A DNA stretch of 29,277 nucleotides, taken from positions 1 to 29,277 of the forward strand of contig LT649392.1 of the NCBI GenBank assembly GCA_900128395.1, in the 5' to 3' direction. Every line of letters starts with the position of its first letter. Position 1 is the first letter of the stretch. The DNA comes from Stramenopiles sp. TOSAG23-2. Lineage: Eukaryota > Sar. A program made the position numbers and the translations under genes. The notes under the pieces were generated by a model. That model was given only the letters and a program-made list of their open reading frames with translations. It made no database searches and had not been told where the DNA came from. Shown here piece by piece: positions 8,991-18,059 of this stretch.

Positions 8991-10163
8991 ATGACTTCAA
9001 TAGAAACGCTGAAGAAACAGCAGCAAGATTTAGAAGGTAGAATACAACGACTTGAAAAGCAAAAATTAGACTTAGATGACCCTGAAACTAAACAAAGTTC
9101 TTTTGGTGACGATGAACTTAATTTAGTTCATTCAGTATATAAAAAAGAAATGGTAAAAATAGATTCGGAAAACATTCAAGATTTTCCCCAAGGGAGAGGA
9201 ATAGGTGCAAAAAAAATATTGAAAGGTCACTATGGGAAAGTATATTCCTTACATTGGGCTGGCGACTCCAGGCGTTTAGTTAGTGCTTCACAAGATGGTA
9301 AATTAATTGTATGGGATGGTGTGACTAAAAACAAATTGTATTGTATACGCTTGCGCTCGCCATGGGTGATGACATGCGCATTTGACCAGACAGACCCAAA
9401 AAGTAGAAATGTAGCATGCGGTGGGCTAGACAACGTATGTTCCATTTACATATTTAAAGATGGCGAACCAGAATGGGAAGGTGCTCCAACAAATGCATCT
9501 GTGGAGTTAGCAGGTCATGATGGTTATTTGTCTTGTTGTCGTTTTGTTGATTCAAATACGATTTTAACATCATCTGGAGATCAAACATGTGTGTTATGGA
9601 ATTACGCACAAAGTTCGCCAAAAGCAATATGTAAATTTACAAAACATAAATCAGATGTAATGTGTGTAAGCGTAAATCCTAAAGATCCAAATATGTTTGT
9701 TGCTGGTGATTGTGACAGTATGGCAATGGTATGGGATGTACGTTGTCCACAAAGACCAACGCATATTTTTAAAGGTCATGAATCTGATATTAACTTTGTT
9801 GACTTTTTCCAAGATGGGCGCACATTCGCAACGGGATCAGATGATTCTTCATGCCGTTTATGGGATATACGTAGTTACCGTGAATTAAGAAAATTCCAAG
9901 ATGTACCAAAAGACGAAGTGCCTATAATGTGTGGTGTCACTTCAGTTTCTGCATCCAAAAGTGGAAGAATATTATTTGCTGCATATGATGATTGGTGGTG
10001 TAGAGCATGGGATACATTAGGAGATGAAAGTGGATTTTTTAAATTGCAAGATCCAGTCAAACCATATACCCATGAAAATCGAGTAGCATGTGTAAGTGTT
10101 GCACCGGATGGTAATTGTGTTGCAACTGGTGGATGGGATACATTGTTGAAACTATGGGCGTAA
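8991..10163 (+). CDS. Heterotrimeric G protein beta subunit, paralogue 2
   Basis: A 390-residue G-beta. Residues 3-28 are a heptad-like helix (ETLKKQQQDLEGRIQRLEKQ) expected to pair with G-gamma, and the seven WD40 blades begin near residue 78 (GHYGKVYSLHW). Signatures LVSASQDGKL, SPWVMTCAFD, CGGLDN, GHDGYLSCCRF, HKSDVMCVS, HESDINFVDF and GGWDTLLKLWA are present. Most G-alpha contact positions are kept, but the blade-1 AMHW is SLHW and the last-blade GSWD is GGWD, so partner preference could differ from paralogue 1. The two proteins share the same blade order but differ at many sites and at the N terminus, indicating an old duplication. The start ATG at 8991 is followed directly by the helix. 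Confidence 0.95.
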   Translation: MTSIETLKKQQQDLEGRIQRLEKQKLDLDDPETKQSSFGDDELNLVHSVYKKEMVKIDSENIQDFPQGRGIGAKKILKGHYGKVYSLHWAGDSRRLVSASQDGKLIVWDGVTKNKLYCIRLRSPWVMTCAFDQTDPKSRNVACGGLDNVCSIYIFKDGEPEWEGAPTNASVELAGHDGYLSCCRFVDSNTILTSSGDQTCVLWNYAQSSPKAICKFTKHKSDVMCVSVNPKDPNMFVAGDCDSMAMVWDVRCPQRPTHIFKGHESDINFVDFFQDGRTFATGSDDSSCRLWDIRSYRELRKFQDVPKDEVPIMCGVTSVSASKSGRILFAAYDDWWCRAWDTLGDESGFFKLQDPVKPYTHENRVACVSVAPDGNCVATGGWDTLLKLWA

Positions 10164-10589
10164 AAGCTGGAGCGAGGTTAAATGTTTTCACTTCTTTTTA
10201 TTTATTGTGCTCTTATAAAAATTACGTATCCTCGTAGTGTAATATTTTTTTTACACGTGTGTAATCATTAATTTTTCATATTTTACAGTGTAATGATATA
10301 ATATACTAGTATGATATAATAATACACATATATAATGATGGTTAAAATCTAAAGTTATAATATTTTTACACTTCTCGTGTTAAGTAATATGCTCAATACT
10401 CAATCGCAAGAATAATATGCTATCCTACTATTAGTAAAGCTCTAATGCACCTCTGCAAACTAATACTCATATAGAAAATATTTATAATCGCATGTAAGGT
10501 CAAGACTAATATTCACATCTCAATTAGAGAGATTTTTATTTTTCTCAAAACATTTTTTTGATTTTTGTCACCACATCGGGTTCTTTCTT
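10164..10589. other. Convergent 3' intergenic region
   Basis: Between the 3' ends of the second G-beta gene and the 444-residue gene. AT-rich with no gene, strong hairpin or repeat that I can support. Confidence 0.5.
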
Positions 10590-11924
10590 TTATTCAGCAA
10601 AGCATGCTAAAGTAACTATCGCATTTAAACACAAAAAGCATTGACACAACGAACGCAATCCAACACAATGACATACTTGATCGTTGCATGCTATTCGCTC
10701 AAACCCTTTCAATTGCATTTGATTCCGTACCTTTGATAATCGTTTGCCTAATTTAACAGAACATTTACCCTCACAGCAATGAAAATCTGTATCTGTAAAT
10801 CCAACATATTCTACGTACAAATACTTTGGTGCTGTCGTTTCCTTATCTTCTTTACCATTTCCTACTTCTGCAGTCGGGGATGGACCGTTATATCGAAGTA
10901 TGGCACGTTCCCCAATTTCCATACCATTTATAGCTTCTTTAAGCCAGAAAGATGGAATACCTATATCTTCGTTCTTAAAATTACCTTCTTTGTCTTCTCC
11001 AACATGAATAATAAAATCAGTGAAATTTTTAATATCTTCAGATTTATTGATTTTATATATGCTATAATCTTCCTCTCCAGACAATGATGTATTTGGTATA
11101 CTTATTGCGCTGTAATCCCATTCAGTAGGCAGATTTTTTTGTTTTATTTTTTCTTTTCCTTGCATATCATTTAATAAATGGTAATTTATGATAACTCCTT
11201 TCGGATATGCTAGCTTTTTGCCTTTATATACTTCTAGTCCGTCTCCAATCACCCACTTTTTAACATGTGGTCCTAAACTTTCGTAAAATTCTTCAGTCTT
11301 TCCAAAGCATTTTCCACCGTTACAAATCCTTACACCACAAAATATCGCATTCGAATTTACACTTCCAAACATAAAAGAATTTTCCTTAAAGTTGTATCCA
11401 AGTGCATAATTTGTACCAGCCTTTAGGGTCGATTTGGCAGGATCCAGTTTCTTCGAAGGAATTTCTAAATCTCGTACACCGAAATGTTTATCTGCAAGTT
11501 TAATTATATTTCCTCGAATCATTTCTATAGTATACGTATTAAAGATCGTCTTTCTACTACCATTTTCCATATCAAAACTAAGCATACGGATCTCTACTAT
11601 TGTATAGGGACAAGATTCTGGGGTAGCGACTTTTATTTTGTAATAATTGTTGATTAGTTTTTTGTCTTCGCCATCTTCTGTTTCGTTGTCCTGTAGCTGT
11701 TTAAAATTATTATTAATAAAATCTTCTACTTCGTCCATAAAATGATCGATGCTTTCATCTTCTTTGTCTGCATCAGCCATAACTTGAAATAATACTTTAT
11801 CATAATATACTTTAGTACCATTTATTTCTTTCCAATTCTTTTCATACTTTGCAAGCTTTTCACTTTTTTTTTTACTTTTACCTTCATCATGTAAAGGATT
11901 TGCTTGTTGAGAAACTTGTGCCAT
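10590..11924 (-). CDS. Unknown protein with FKBP-like segment and Cys-rich tail (paralogue of 13928-15535)
   Basis: 444 residues, function not recognised. The N terminus is Lys-rich and charged, and residues 60-100 are acidic. Around residue 330 a FWLKEAINGMEIGERAILRY segment resembles the conserved helix-strand of FKBP-type peptidyl-prolyl isomerases, but the rest of an FKBP active site is not apparent. The last 75 residues contain CCEGKC and then a hydrophobic Cys-rich tail ending CLNAIVTLACFAE. The same C-terminal layout occurs in the 535-residue gene 2 kb away (EEGLLSMKIGEVAILKV, then KYFHVQNEGF, a Cys cluster and a hydrophobic Cys-rich tail), and an internal LPTEWD...IPNTSL matches LPKSWD...PMSLHK there. 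They are diverged paralogues. The Cys-rich tail may be S-acylated and hold the protein at a membrane (inference). The start ATG at 11924 is the first in frame. Confidence 0.75.
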   Translation of the reverse strand: MAQVSQQANPLHDEGKSKKKSEKLAKYEKNWKEINGTKVYYDKVLFQVMADADKEDESIDHFMDEVEDFINNNFKQLQDNETEDGEDKKLINNYYKIKVATPESCPYTIVEIRMLSFDMENGSRKTIFNTYTIEMIRGNIIKLADKHFGVRDLEIPSKKLDPAKSTLKAGTNYALGYNFKENSFMFGSVNSNAIFCGVRICNGGKCFGKTEEFYESLGPHVKKWVIGDGLEVYKGKKLAYPKGVIINYHLLNDMQGKEKIKQKNLPTEWDYSAISIPNTSLSGEEDYSIYKINKSEDIKNFTDFIIHVGEDKEGNFKNEDIGIPSFWLKEAINGMEIGERAILRYNGPSPTAEVGNGKEDKETTAPKYLYVEYVGFTDTDFHCCEGKCSVKLGKRLSKVRNQMQLKGFERIACNDQVCHCVGLRSLCQCFLCLNAIVTLACFAE

Positions 11925-12635
11925 AATATATAATATTTAATATATAGATATATTTAATTATTTTATATATATTTAATAGAATATAAATATGTCTAAAACT
12001 AATATTTCTGAATCGTTTTTCCCAAAATCGTTGTATATTTATATATATCGTATCGTATATATATATATACTATTAATATATTATGAATACTTTGAATTTA
12101 TTATCTTTTCGTTGTACATATGCCCTACATACATACATATATTACAAATGTGTACATTCATTTCATTCATTTTTTATTTTCTCTTCTCTTTTTTTCTTCA
12201 TTAATTATTTTTGATAAGCCAATATGCCTATGGGAACGAATGCTGTGTAGTGTTATTTTGGATGCATTTTAGGGACATACGTACGATGGAATAGCATTGG
12301 TTTGCGCTTGTCTGATGTGTGGTGGATGATATAAAAGAATTTGATTATTGAAGAGGAGGGGGGAAATTTTTTACATTTTGATGCACAGAGTTTTTTTTAC
12401 TACAGGACTACCAGACTACAACCAGGCCAGCATAAGCAGCACAGGCTCTGGCCAGCTGGGGACGAGCAGCAGTTGTTGTTATTATAATACATATATATAT
12501 ATATCATACGCAAGTAGATGTAAAATAAGACCGTGTTTGATTATGTATATATATTAATTAAAAAGTTATATTGTTATTAATATTATTATTATATTATATA
12601 TTACAGATTAACCAATTGCTTTTGTGTTTTACAGT
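11925..12635. other. Intergenic region between divergent genes
   Basis: 5' flank of both the 444-residue gene (-) and the secreted-protein gene (+). Mostly AT with TATA runs. A less AT-rich patch at 12400-12475 and a strong acceptor-like tract (TTTTGTGTTTTACAG ending at 12634), two bases before the first ATG of the secreted-protein gene, suggest a 5' untranslated exon and intron. I cannot define the donor. Confidence 0.4.
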
Positions 12636-13595
12636 ATGGTGTGCAATAGAAATATGAAGAAAAATATATTCAACACAATATTTTTTTTTGTAATTATTAA
12701 AACTTTATTGATTGTAAATATTAAAGCAATAACGCAACAACAGCAGAAACCTGTATTAACAGAAAATGATATATTGAAATTATCATTGCGAACCCATGTT
12801 AATAAAATATTTCATACAAGCGTAATTCATCACGTAAAGAATAAGAGTCGTTTCGTCTCGTTTCCATTGTCTATATTATCATCATCTTTGTTTCGGACTA
12901 ACAGCAGTAATGAGAATGCTTTCAGTATAAATTATAATAATAAAACTATGAAAGAGGAGCTACGAACAATTTTTTCCAAGGTACATTTCAGTTTTAAAAG
13001 CAAAAATCTTAGAACGAAAAATACCCAGAAAACAAAAGGCGCTTTACCTGCGTGTTCGTGCAAGTGGCCAGATTTGTCGCAAGATGGTGCAAAGCCACAA
13101 TCTTGCCCACCACCAAATATAAAATGCGAGATATGTATGGGGTCTGTTAACGCTTTAAGATATGGCAATAATCCAATTAATTACTGCGGTGGAAATGTTA
13201 ATATAGATACAGATACAGAAAATCCAGATGCAGGAGAAGATACAGTGGCAACTTATGAGGACTATTGTAGAGTAGCTGGAGGAGAAATGTATGGTGTTAG
13301 TTTTCAAGTGACTGATTTAATCAGACAACTTACTAAAAGATTTGGCGAGGGATATGGTGCTTCACATGAAATTTGTACAAACTTTGGCTGTTGTGATGAA
13401 AAACCTACCCACACAGATTTGCCAGGATGGGAACCTGGTGCAATCCGCAATAAAGTAACCGGCCATGGTCGTGGTGGAAATGATAATATGTACAATAGTG
13501 TTGGAGGTGTAGCCGATGCAAAAGGACCAGATCTTAGTACAAATGGCGGTACCCACCAAGGTCCAGGAAGTGGTAGTAGGAAAGATCAAGTTTGA
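12636..13595 (+). CDS. Predicted secreted Cys-rich protein, function unknown
   Basis: The protein is 319 residues from the ATG at 12636, or 313 from the ATG at 12654. The second start gives a textbook signal peptide: Met-Lys-Lys, a hydrophobic core (IFFFVIIKTLLIV), then a likely cleavage after NIKA. The mature chain starts with a basic, Ser-rich region (about residues 30-130). A Cys-rich domain follows (from about 140: ACSCKWPD, SCPPPNIKCEICMG, YCGGN, DYCRVAGG, EICTNFGCC), then a Gly-rich C-terminal tail. Cysteine spacing does not match a domain I can name. The protein probably enters the secretory pathway and forms disulfides. It lies between the two Cys-tail paralogues but on the opposite strand. 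A splice acceptor may directly precede the start. Confidence 0.75.
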   Translation: MVCNRNMKKNIFNTIFFFVIIKTLLIVNIKAITQQQQKPVLTENDILKLSLRTHVNKIFHTSVIHHVKNKSRFVSFPLSILSSSLFRTNSSNENAFSINYNNKTMKEELRTIFSKVHFSFKSKNLRTKNTQKTKGALPACSCKWPDLSQDGAKPQSCPPPNIKCEICMGSVNALRYGNNPINYCGGNVNIDTDTENPDAGEDTVATYEDYCRVAGGEMYGVSFQVTDLIRQLTKRFGEGYGASHEICTNFGCCDEKPTHTDLPGWEPGAIRNKVTGHGRGGNDNMYNSVGGVADAKGPDLSTNGGTHQGPGSGSRKDQV

Positions 13596-13927
13596 GAGGA
13601 GAGTATGCATACATTTTTTTAAAAATTATACGCGAGCAGTATCATAATATTAATACTGATGAGTAAAAAGATTCTTTATAAAAAAATAAAATATTATTCG
13701 GTGTATGATATATGTTTGTGGTCTATGAATTGATATATTTTTACGTATGATAATTATATTATGATATGCATTACGAATATGATACGGCCGCACAAATACC
13801 AACATATATATCATATATGATACGAATAGGATGATATATGATATCATACGTATGATGCATTATGCATATGCATATCATATCATATCATATGCATATTTTA
13901 AATACACCACACATCTCAACACATATA
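13596..13927. other. Convergent 3' intergenic region rich in palindromes
   Basis: AT-rich region between two convergent genes, with many overlapping ATATCAT, CATATGAT and GCATATGC motifs. Perfect palindromes are ATCATACGTATGAT at 13843-13856 and TATGCATATGCATA at 13861-13874. No gene is supported. Confidence 0.6.
13843..13874. repeat. Two adjacent 14-bp palindromes
   Basis: ATCATACGTATGAT (13843-13856) and TATGCATATGCATA (13861-13874) are each perfectly self-complementary and only 4 nt apart. Related motifs occur in the convergent spacer at about 6327-6390 and near 17600-17625. Confidence 0.7.
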
Positions 13928-15535
13928 TCAGTTTAAGGCATCGCTAACTACAACACCACAACCAGCAAAACACGCAGAGCATGATAATAAACATTTAATC
14001 AGTGATTTACAACTTTGACATGTACAACCAGCATAACACAATTTACATGCTTGATATTCACCAATGCCACGAAATCTATACGAATTTCCAGCACCATCGT
14101 CCGAGATTAATAATAAACCTTCCTCACATCCCAAACAATCATTGCCGCATTCTTCTTCAACAAATCCTTCGTTTTGTACATGAAAGTATTTCTCTTGGCC
14201 ATTTTCAACATTTGGATCTTTTACTTTTAATATAGCAACTTCTCCAATCTTCATTGATAATAAACCTTCTTCAAGATGGCGATATGTTAGTTGACCAGTA
14301 TCTCCAATTATACTGTTGCCTTCACCACCACCAACATCATTTTTGCCGTTTCCAGTACTACTATTATTGTTACTATTATTATTTGCCATGTTTCTTTTTT
14401 TCTTTTCATTTAGTTCTTTCAATGCCGTTACATCCGCCACATCATAATCGTAATGACTGTTTTTAACACTTTTATGCAATGACATTGGTTGAAGTGCTTG
14501 TTCAACGTCCCAACTTTTTGGAAGGCATTGAAGTTTCATTTCATTTTTTCCACTCCATTCTTTATGTTTTGGCAATGATAAATCATTATAGCTAAATGCA
14601 GCCCTACAATGTGGGCCAATAACACGTTTATGAGCTTTCCCTTTTCTCAAAGTATATTTTTCCACTTTTCGTGGAGATAAAACTAAAAATGGCTCAATAT
14701 TGCCACTTACTGGATTTGATAAAATAACTTTTGTTGTTTTAGGGCAAAATCCAAGAAAGCTAGTAATTCTATCTTTATTTGCAACAACCGCATCAGTAAT
14801 TTTATATACATATTGGACCTCGTTTTTCCCTACATTATTAAAATTTTTTGCTATTATCTTACTAACTGATTCGCCTAATTGTTCTAATAGATGGCGATGG
14901 CACCTACCAATTTGAATCTGTATAAAACCATTCGCCTTCGCCTTATCTGCATCTGTATCGTATATATACACAAAAATGTCCAGCAACATGTCCAATAAAG
15001 CTAAAACTTCCAATTTATGTTCTCCTTTAGAATATACGATTGTACCTAATTGATATCCATTCATATAGGTTTGAAGAAATTTTTGTAAATTACTACAGTT
15101 TTGTTCAACCCACTCTTCCCCATTACCATCCATTTGCTTCGGTCCTTTACTATAAATTTTAAATTCACTTTCCACTAAATCTAACTTTTTCTTCATGTCA
15201 ACATTTAATGATTCATACACTTTAGCTTTGATGGGAGCTAAACATTTTTGATAGATTTCAGCTAAGCACGGAGTAATTTGAGTAATATATTTTTTAGAAA
15301 AATCATCCCCTTCAAATCGATATTCGTTGTTAAATGATATATCAATAACAGCGCGTGCACAAACATTTTGCGTTTCTGCTATCTCCCATACTTTTTGTTC
15401 TCTTAAGTCTACGCTCTTCCAACCTTTCATATCTCTAGAATTTGCACCTACATGAGCTTCTTTATAATCATCATTATCATCACCAGAAGAAGAAGAGGCA
15501 TCCTCGTTTAAAATTACTTGATTCGTAGATGACAT
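13928..15535 (-). CDS. Unknown protein with FKBP-like segment and Cys-rich tail (paralogue of 10590-11924)
   Basis: 535 residues, function not recognised. Order of parts: a Ser/Asp-rich start, a mostly helical region (about residues 40-270), a region with KVILSNPVSG and KGKAHKRVIG (about 275-320), LPKSWD...PMSLHK (about 355), a Lys- then Asn/Ser/Gly-rich linker (about 395-430), the FKBP-like EEGLLSMKIGEVAILKV (about 440), and a C-terminal region with about a dozen Cys, many in C-x-C and C-x2-C spacing (ACKLCYAGCTCQSCKS). The C-terminal third aligns in order with the 444-residue gene, including the position of the Cys clusters and the CFA near the end. The N-terminal half is not obviously shared. 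The Cys-rich hydrophobic tail might be palmitoylated or bind metal; the sequence does not decide. Confidence 0.75.
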   Translation of the reverse strand: MSSTNQVILNEDASSSSGDDNDDYKEAHVGANSRDMKGWKSVDLREQKVWEIAETQNVCARAVIDISFNNEYRFEGDDFSKKYITQITPCLAEIYQKCLAPIKAKVYESLNVDMKKKLDLVESEFKIYSKGPKQMDGNGEEWVEQNCSNLQKFLQTYMNGYQLGTIVYSKGEHKLEVLALLDMLLDIFVYIYDTDADKAKANGFIQIQIGRCHRHLLEQLGESVSKIIAKNFNNVGKNEVQYVYKITDAVVANKDRITSFLGFCPKTTKVILSNPVSGNIEPFLVLSPRKVEKYTLRKGKAHKRVIGPHCRAAFSYNDLSLPKHKEWSGKNEMKLQCLPKSWDVEQALQPMSLHKSVKNSHYDYDVADVTALKELNEKKKRNMANNNSNNNSSTGNGKNDVGGGEGNSIIGDTGQLTYRHLEEGLLSMKIGEVAILKVKDPNVENGQEKYFHVQNEGFVEEECGNDCLGCEEGLLLISDDGAGNSYRFRGIGEYQACKLCYAGCTCQSCKSLIKCLLSCSACFAGCGVVVSDALN

Positions 15536-16282
15536 TATTATTATTATGATTTATAAATATAATATTTATATATATATATACTATTACTTCTACGACATAA
15601 ACAAACTATATTTTTTATCCTTTTAATATATTGTTGTTGTTATACCTACTGATAAATATTAACAGAATGTTTCGTATTATCTTTTTTTTGCAGTTGTTGT
15701 GCTCTTTGCCTTTCTTGTTTTGGATATATGTACATATTTCATTCATCTCTCCTTGTATTTCATGTGTATTAATTGTTGTTTTTTCTTCCGTTGTTGTTGT
15801 TCGATGGCGGCGATATGATAGGTAATAAGATAGGGAAACTATACTATCACAACGTGTTAAGTATACTTTTATTGCAAAGATATATCATTTGACCGCCGAG
15901 AAGAAAATTGAGGCACAGAATAAGAAAACAGTAAATTCATATCATATATTTAAAATTACACATCCTGATGCTGCGTAATTACATTAATCAGCGTATCGCA
16001 ACTATTAAATAATATAATATATTACTCGATATTATATTGTGTTTTATATTATAAATTATCAAAAGTATATACATAATACACGCACATACATGTATACATA
16101 TACTCCGTATATTGTATATATATTATATATATACGTGTGAACATTTTATGTAATTTTCAAAAAAACGAGGGAAAAAATGGTTCCTTCGTATTTTGATATT
16201 TATAAACATGACAAAACAAGAAGGATTTGATGACGTGATTCGTTCCCGAAAAAAATATCATATATATATATATATACAATCA
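15536..16282. other. Spacer holding the left breakpoint of the duplication
   Basis: 5' flank of the 535-residue gene on the left, and 3' flank of the chimeric gene on the right. From 15944 to 16028 it is an exact copy of 2523-2607, and from 16028 onward it is the start of the duplicated block shared with 17809-18649. A 64-codon frame at 15631-15825 is hydrophobic low complexity and not supported. Confidence 0.65.
15944..16028 (+). repeat. 85-bp exact repeat, copy 2 (at duplication breakpoint)
   Basis: Identical over 85 bases to 2523-2607, the 3' flank of the F-box gene. Its last base (G at 16028) is shared with the first base of the duplicated block, so the two repeats abut with no spacer. 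Sequence to the left of 15944 does not continue the similarity. Confidence 0.9.
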
Positions 16283-16869
16283 TCATGTCTGTGATTCAAT
16301 AGTATGGACTGTATCGTAATTTGCTTTTGCTTTAGCAACCCATTCTTTATACGTTGCTTCAGATATGGCTTTATTATCAAGTAAGCTTTTAAATTCCATA
16401 ATTTCCTTTGAAAATAATGTTAATGCTTCCTTTTTATTTGAATATTTAAGTTGTATCTTATTTTTGTGTCTTTTTATTTCTTTTTGGTTTATTTTTGGTG
16501 TACTACTAGTAGTAGTACGGGTAGTAGTTTTAGTTGTCGTTGTTGATGAATTACTCGAGCTAGCACGACTACCAATACTAGAGCTACTAGAACTAGCAAT
16601 AATTGTCATACCATTTAAAATCGTAGTTTCACTATCATGATTCAGATCCATTACTTGTGTTTGTTTACATGTTGTTGATAAAGAGTTTTTACCTGATGGA
16701 GTTGAATTAGGTGTTATCAATAATTGTTCTTCATCATCATTTTCTTCTATCGATGAATCATCCGCAGTATTTTCCTCTTCTGAAGAATCTTCCTCTTCTT
16801 CTTCTGCTTCCTCCTCCACAGATTCACTCCCTTCATCAGGCCATACATCAATTGCCTTCACATGTGTTG
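16028..16869 (-). repeat. Segmental duplication, derived copy
   Basis: This 842-bp block matches 17809-18649 (841 bp) in the same orientation. By eye I count six differences: five substitutions and one single-base indel. It covers the last 188 or so codons of the two minus-strand genes plus about 255 bp of 3' flank. The right breakpoint falls inside coding sequence at a shared CAACACATGTG. Confidence 0.95.
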
Positions 16870-17299
16870 GTGATGATGATGATGTATCTTCAATAATAAT
16901 GTTGTTCTGCTGGCATGTTGCAGTTACCAATGCCTCCCTGTTATTGCTATTTATCTTCCGTTTCTTACTACGTCGTTCTTGTTTTTTGTTTGTCCGAAAA
17001 TGTGTTCCAACATGCGTTTGTATGAAGTGTCGACGTAAATTTACATTTTTCTTGTTAAATTTACCTCTTTTTGTAGAATCCAGTAGCTCCCAGAAAACAA
17101 TTTTTCCAACATCAAATGAAGGATTGTCTTTACCTGTGTGTTTATAGTATACATCATTTTGTCGTGTTTTGTCATCGACCATCAAGTGTGACTTGATGCC
17201 TCTTGGTCCATCCAGGTTTTTAACCTCTACATATTTGACTGCAGCAATATCCGGTTTTATTGCCAATGCTGTTGGTATATCAATATATGTCGATGACAT
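16283..17299 (-). CDS. Chimeric gene: unrelated N terminus joined to the duplicated Ser/Glu-rich C terminus
   Basis: 338 residues. Residues 1 to about 146 are unique in the window: a mixed region with DVYYKHTGKDNPSFDVGK and FWELLDS, then RRHFIQTHVGTHF and a strongly basic stretch (NKKQERRSKKRKI) that looks like a nuclear localisation signal. From THVKAIDVWPDEG onward the protein is identical to the C terminus of the neighbour at 18060-19184: an acidic Glu/Asp/Ser run, poly-Ser and poly-Thr tracts, a Lys-rich segment and a final helical part. A single base change in the last codon region makes it end at QT instead of QTR. The Tudor-like part of the neighbour is missing. The open frame across the junction suggests a usable product, but expression is unknown. 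Confidence 0.75.
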   Translation of the reverse strand: MSSTYIDIPTALAIKPDIAAVKYVEVKNLDGPRGIKSHLMVDDKTRQNDVYYKHTGKDNPSFDVGKIVFWELLDSTKRGKFNKKNVNLRRHFIQTHVGTHFRTNKKQERRSKKRKINSNNREALVTATCQQNNIIIEDTSSSSPTHVKAIDVWPDEGSESVEEEAEEEEEDSSEEENTADDSSIEENDDEEQLLITPNSTPSGKNSLSTTCKQTQVMDLNHDSETTILNGMTIIASSSSSSIGSRASSSNSSTTTTKTTTRTTTSSTPKINQKEIKRHKNKIQLKYSNKKEALTLFSKEIMEFKSLLDNKAISEATYKEWVAKAKANYDTVHTIESQT

Positions 17300-18059
17300 G
17301 CTGAATTCTTTAGTATAAGATATATACAGTTAGAGATGATATATAGACGGACGTACACAGTAAGTAGCCACAATGCTGACAAGAAACTGCAATAATTAAT
17401 ACAATCAATAAATAAGTATCTTATGTTATTGTATTTTTTGAAAAACGCAATATACAAAATAAACAAGAAGAAAAAAACCCTGGGTAGGAAAATACTTATG
17501 TGATGGTACGAATCTGGATCAAAATGTAAAAATAAAAATAAAATTGTAATATAATAATTTTCTATACAACATTATTTATATGTATATATGTATATGTAAG
17601 TATGCATATGTCCTTATGCATATGGATATGTCGTCTTGCGATTTTATACCCTGGTGTTTTATACAGGTACCACGTACAGTGTAGTATAAGTAAAATATTT
17701 ATATAGCTATACCAGCGGAAATAGAGAATATTATTATTATTATTGAATTAATCTTCTTAAAATAGATTTAAGCATGCCCGGCATGGTGAGCTATATAGAT
17801 ATTATATAGATATTATATTGTGTTTTATTTTATAAATTATCAAAAGTATATACATATACACGCACATACATGTATACATATACTCCGTATATTGTATATA
17901 TATTATATATATACGTGTGAACATTTTATGTAATATTCAAAAAAACGAGGGAAAAAATGGTTCCTTCGTATTTTGATATTTATAAACATGACAAAACAAG
18001 AAGGATTTGATGACGTGATTCGTTCCCGAAAAAAATATCATATATATATATATATACAA
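17300..18059. other. Spacer between chimeric and parental genes
   Basis: From 17300 to about 17808 it is the 5' flank of the chimeric gene, AT-rich with no gene seen and ATGCATATG-type motifs near 17600-17625. From 17809 on it is the 3' flank of the parental gene and belongs to the duplicated block. The block's left edge lies in a local tandem of TAGATATTATA. Confidence 0.55.

Noticed and set aside
11989-12204. 71-codon plus-strand frame starting with an ATG in an AT-rich spacer.
   Set aside because: The translation is Tyr/Ile/Phe low complexity from TATA repeats.
12348-12557. 69-codon plus-strand frame upstream of the secreted-protein gene.
   Set aside because: No signal or domain, and it ends in TA-repeat translation. 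More likely a 5' untranslated exon region.
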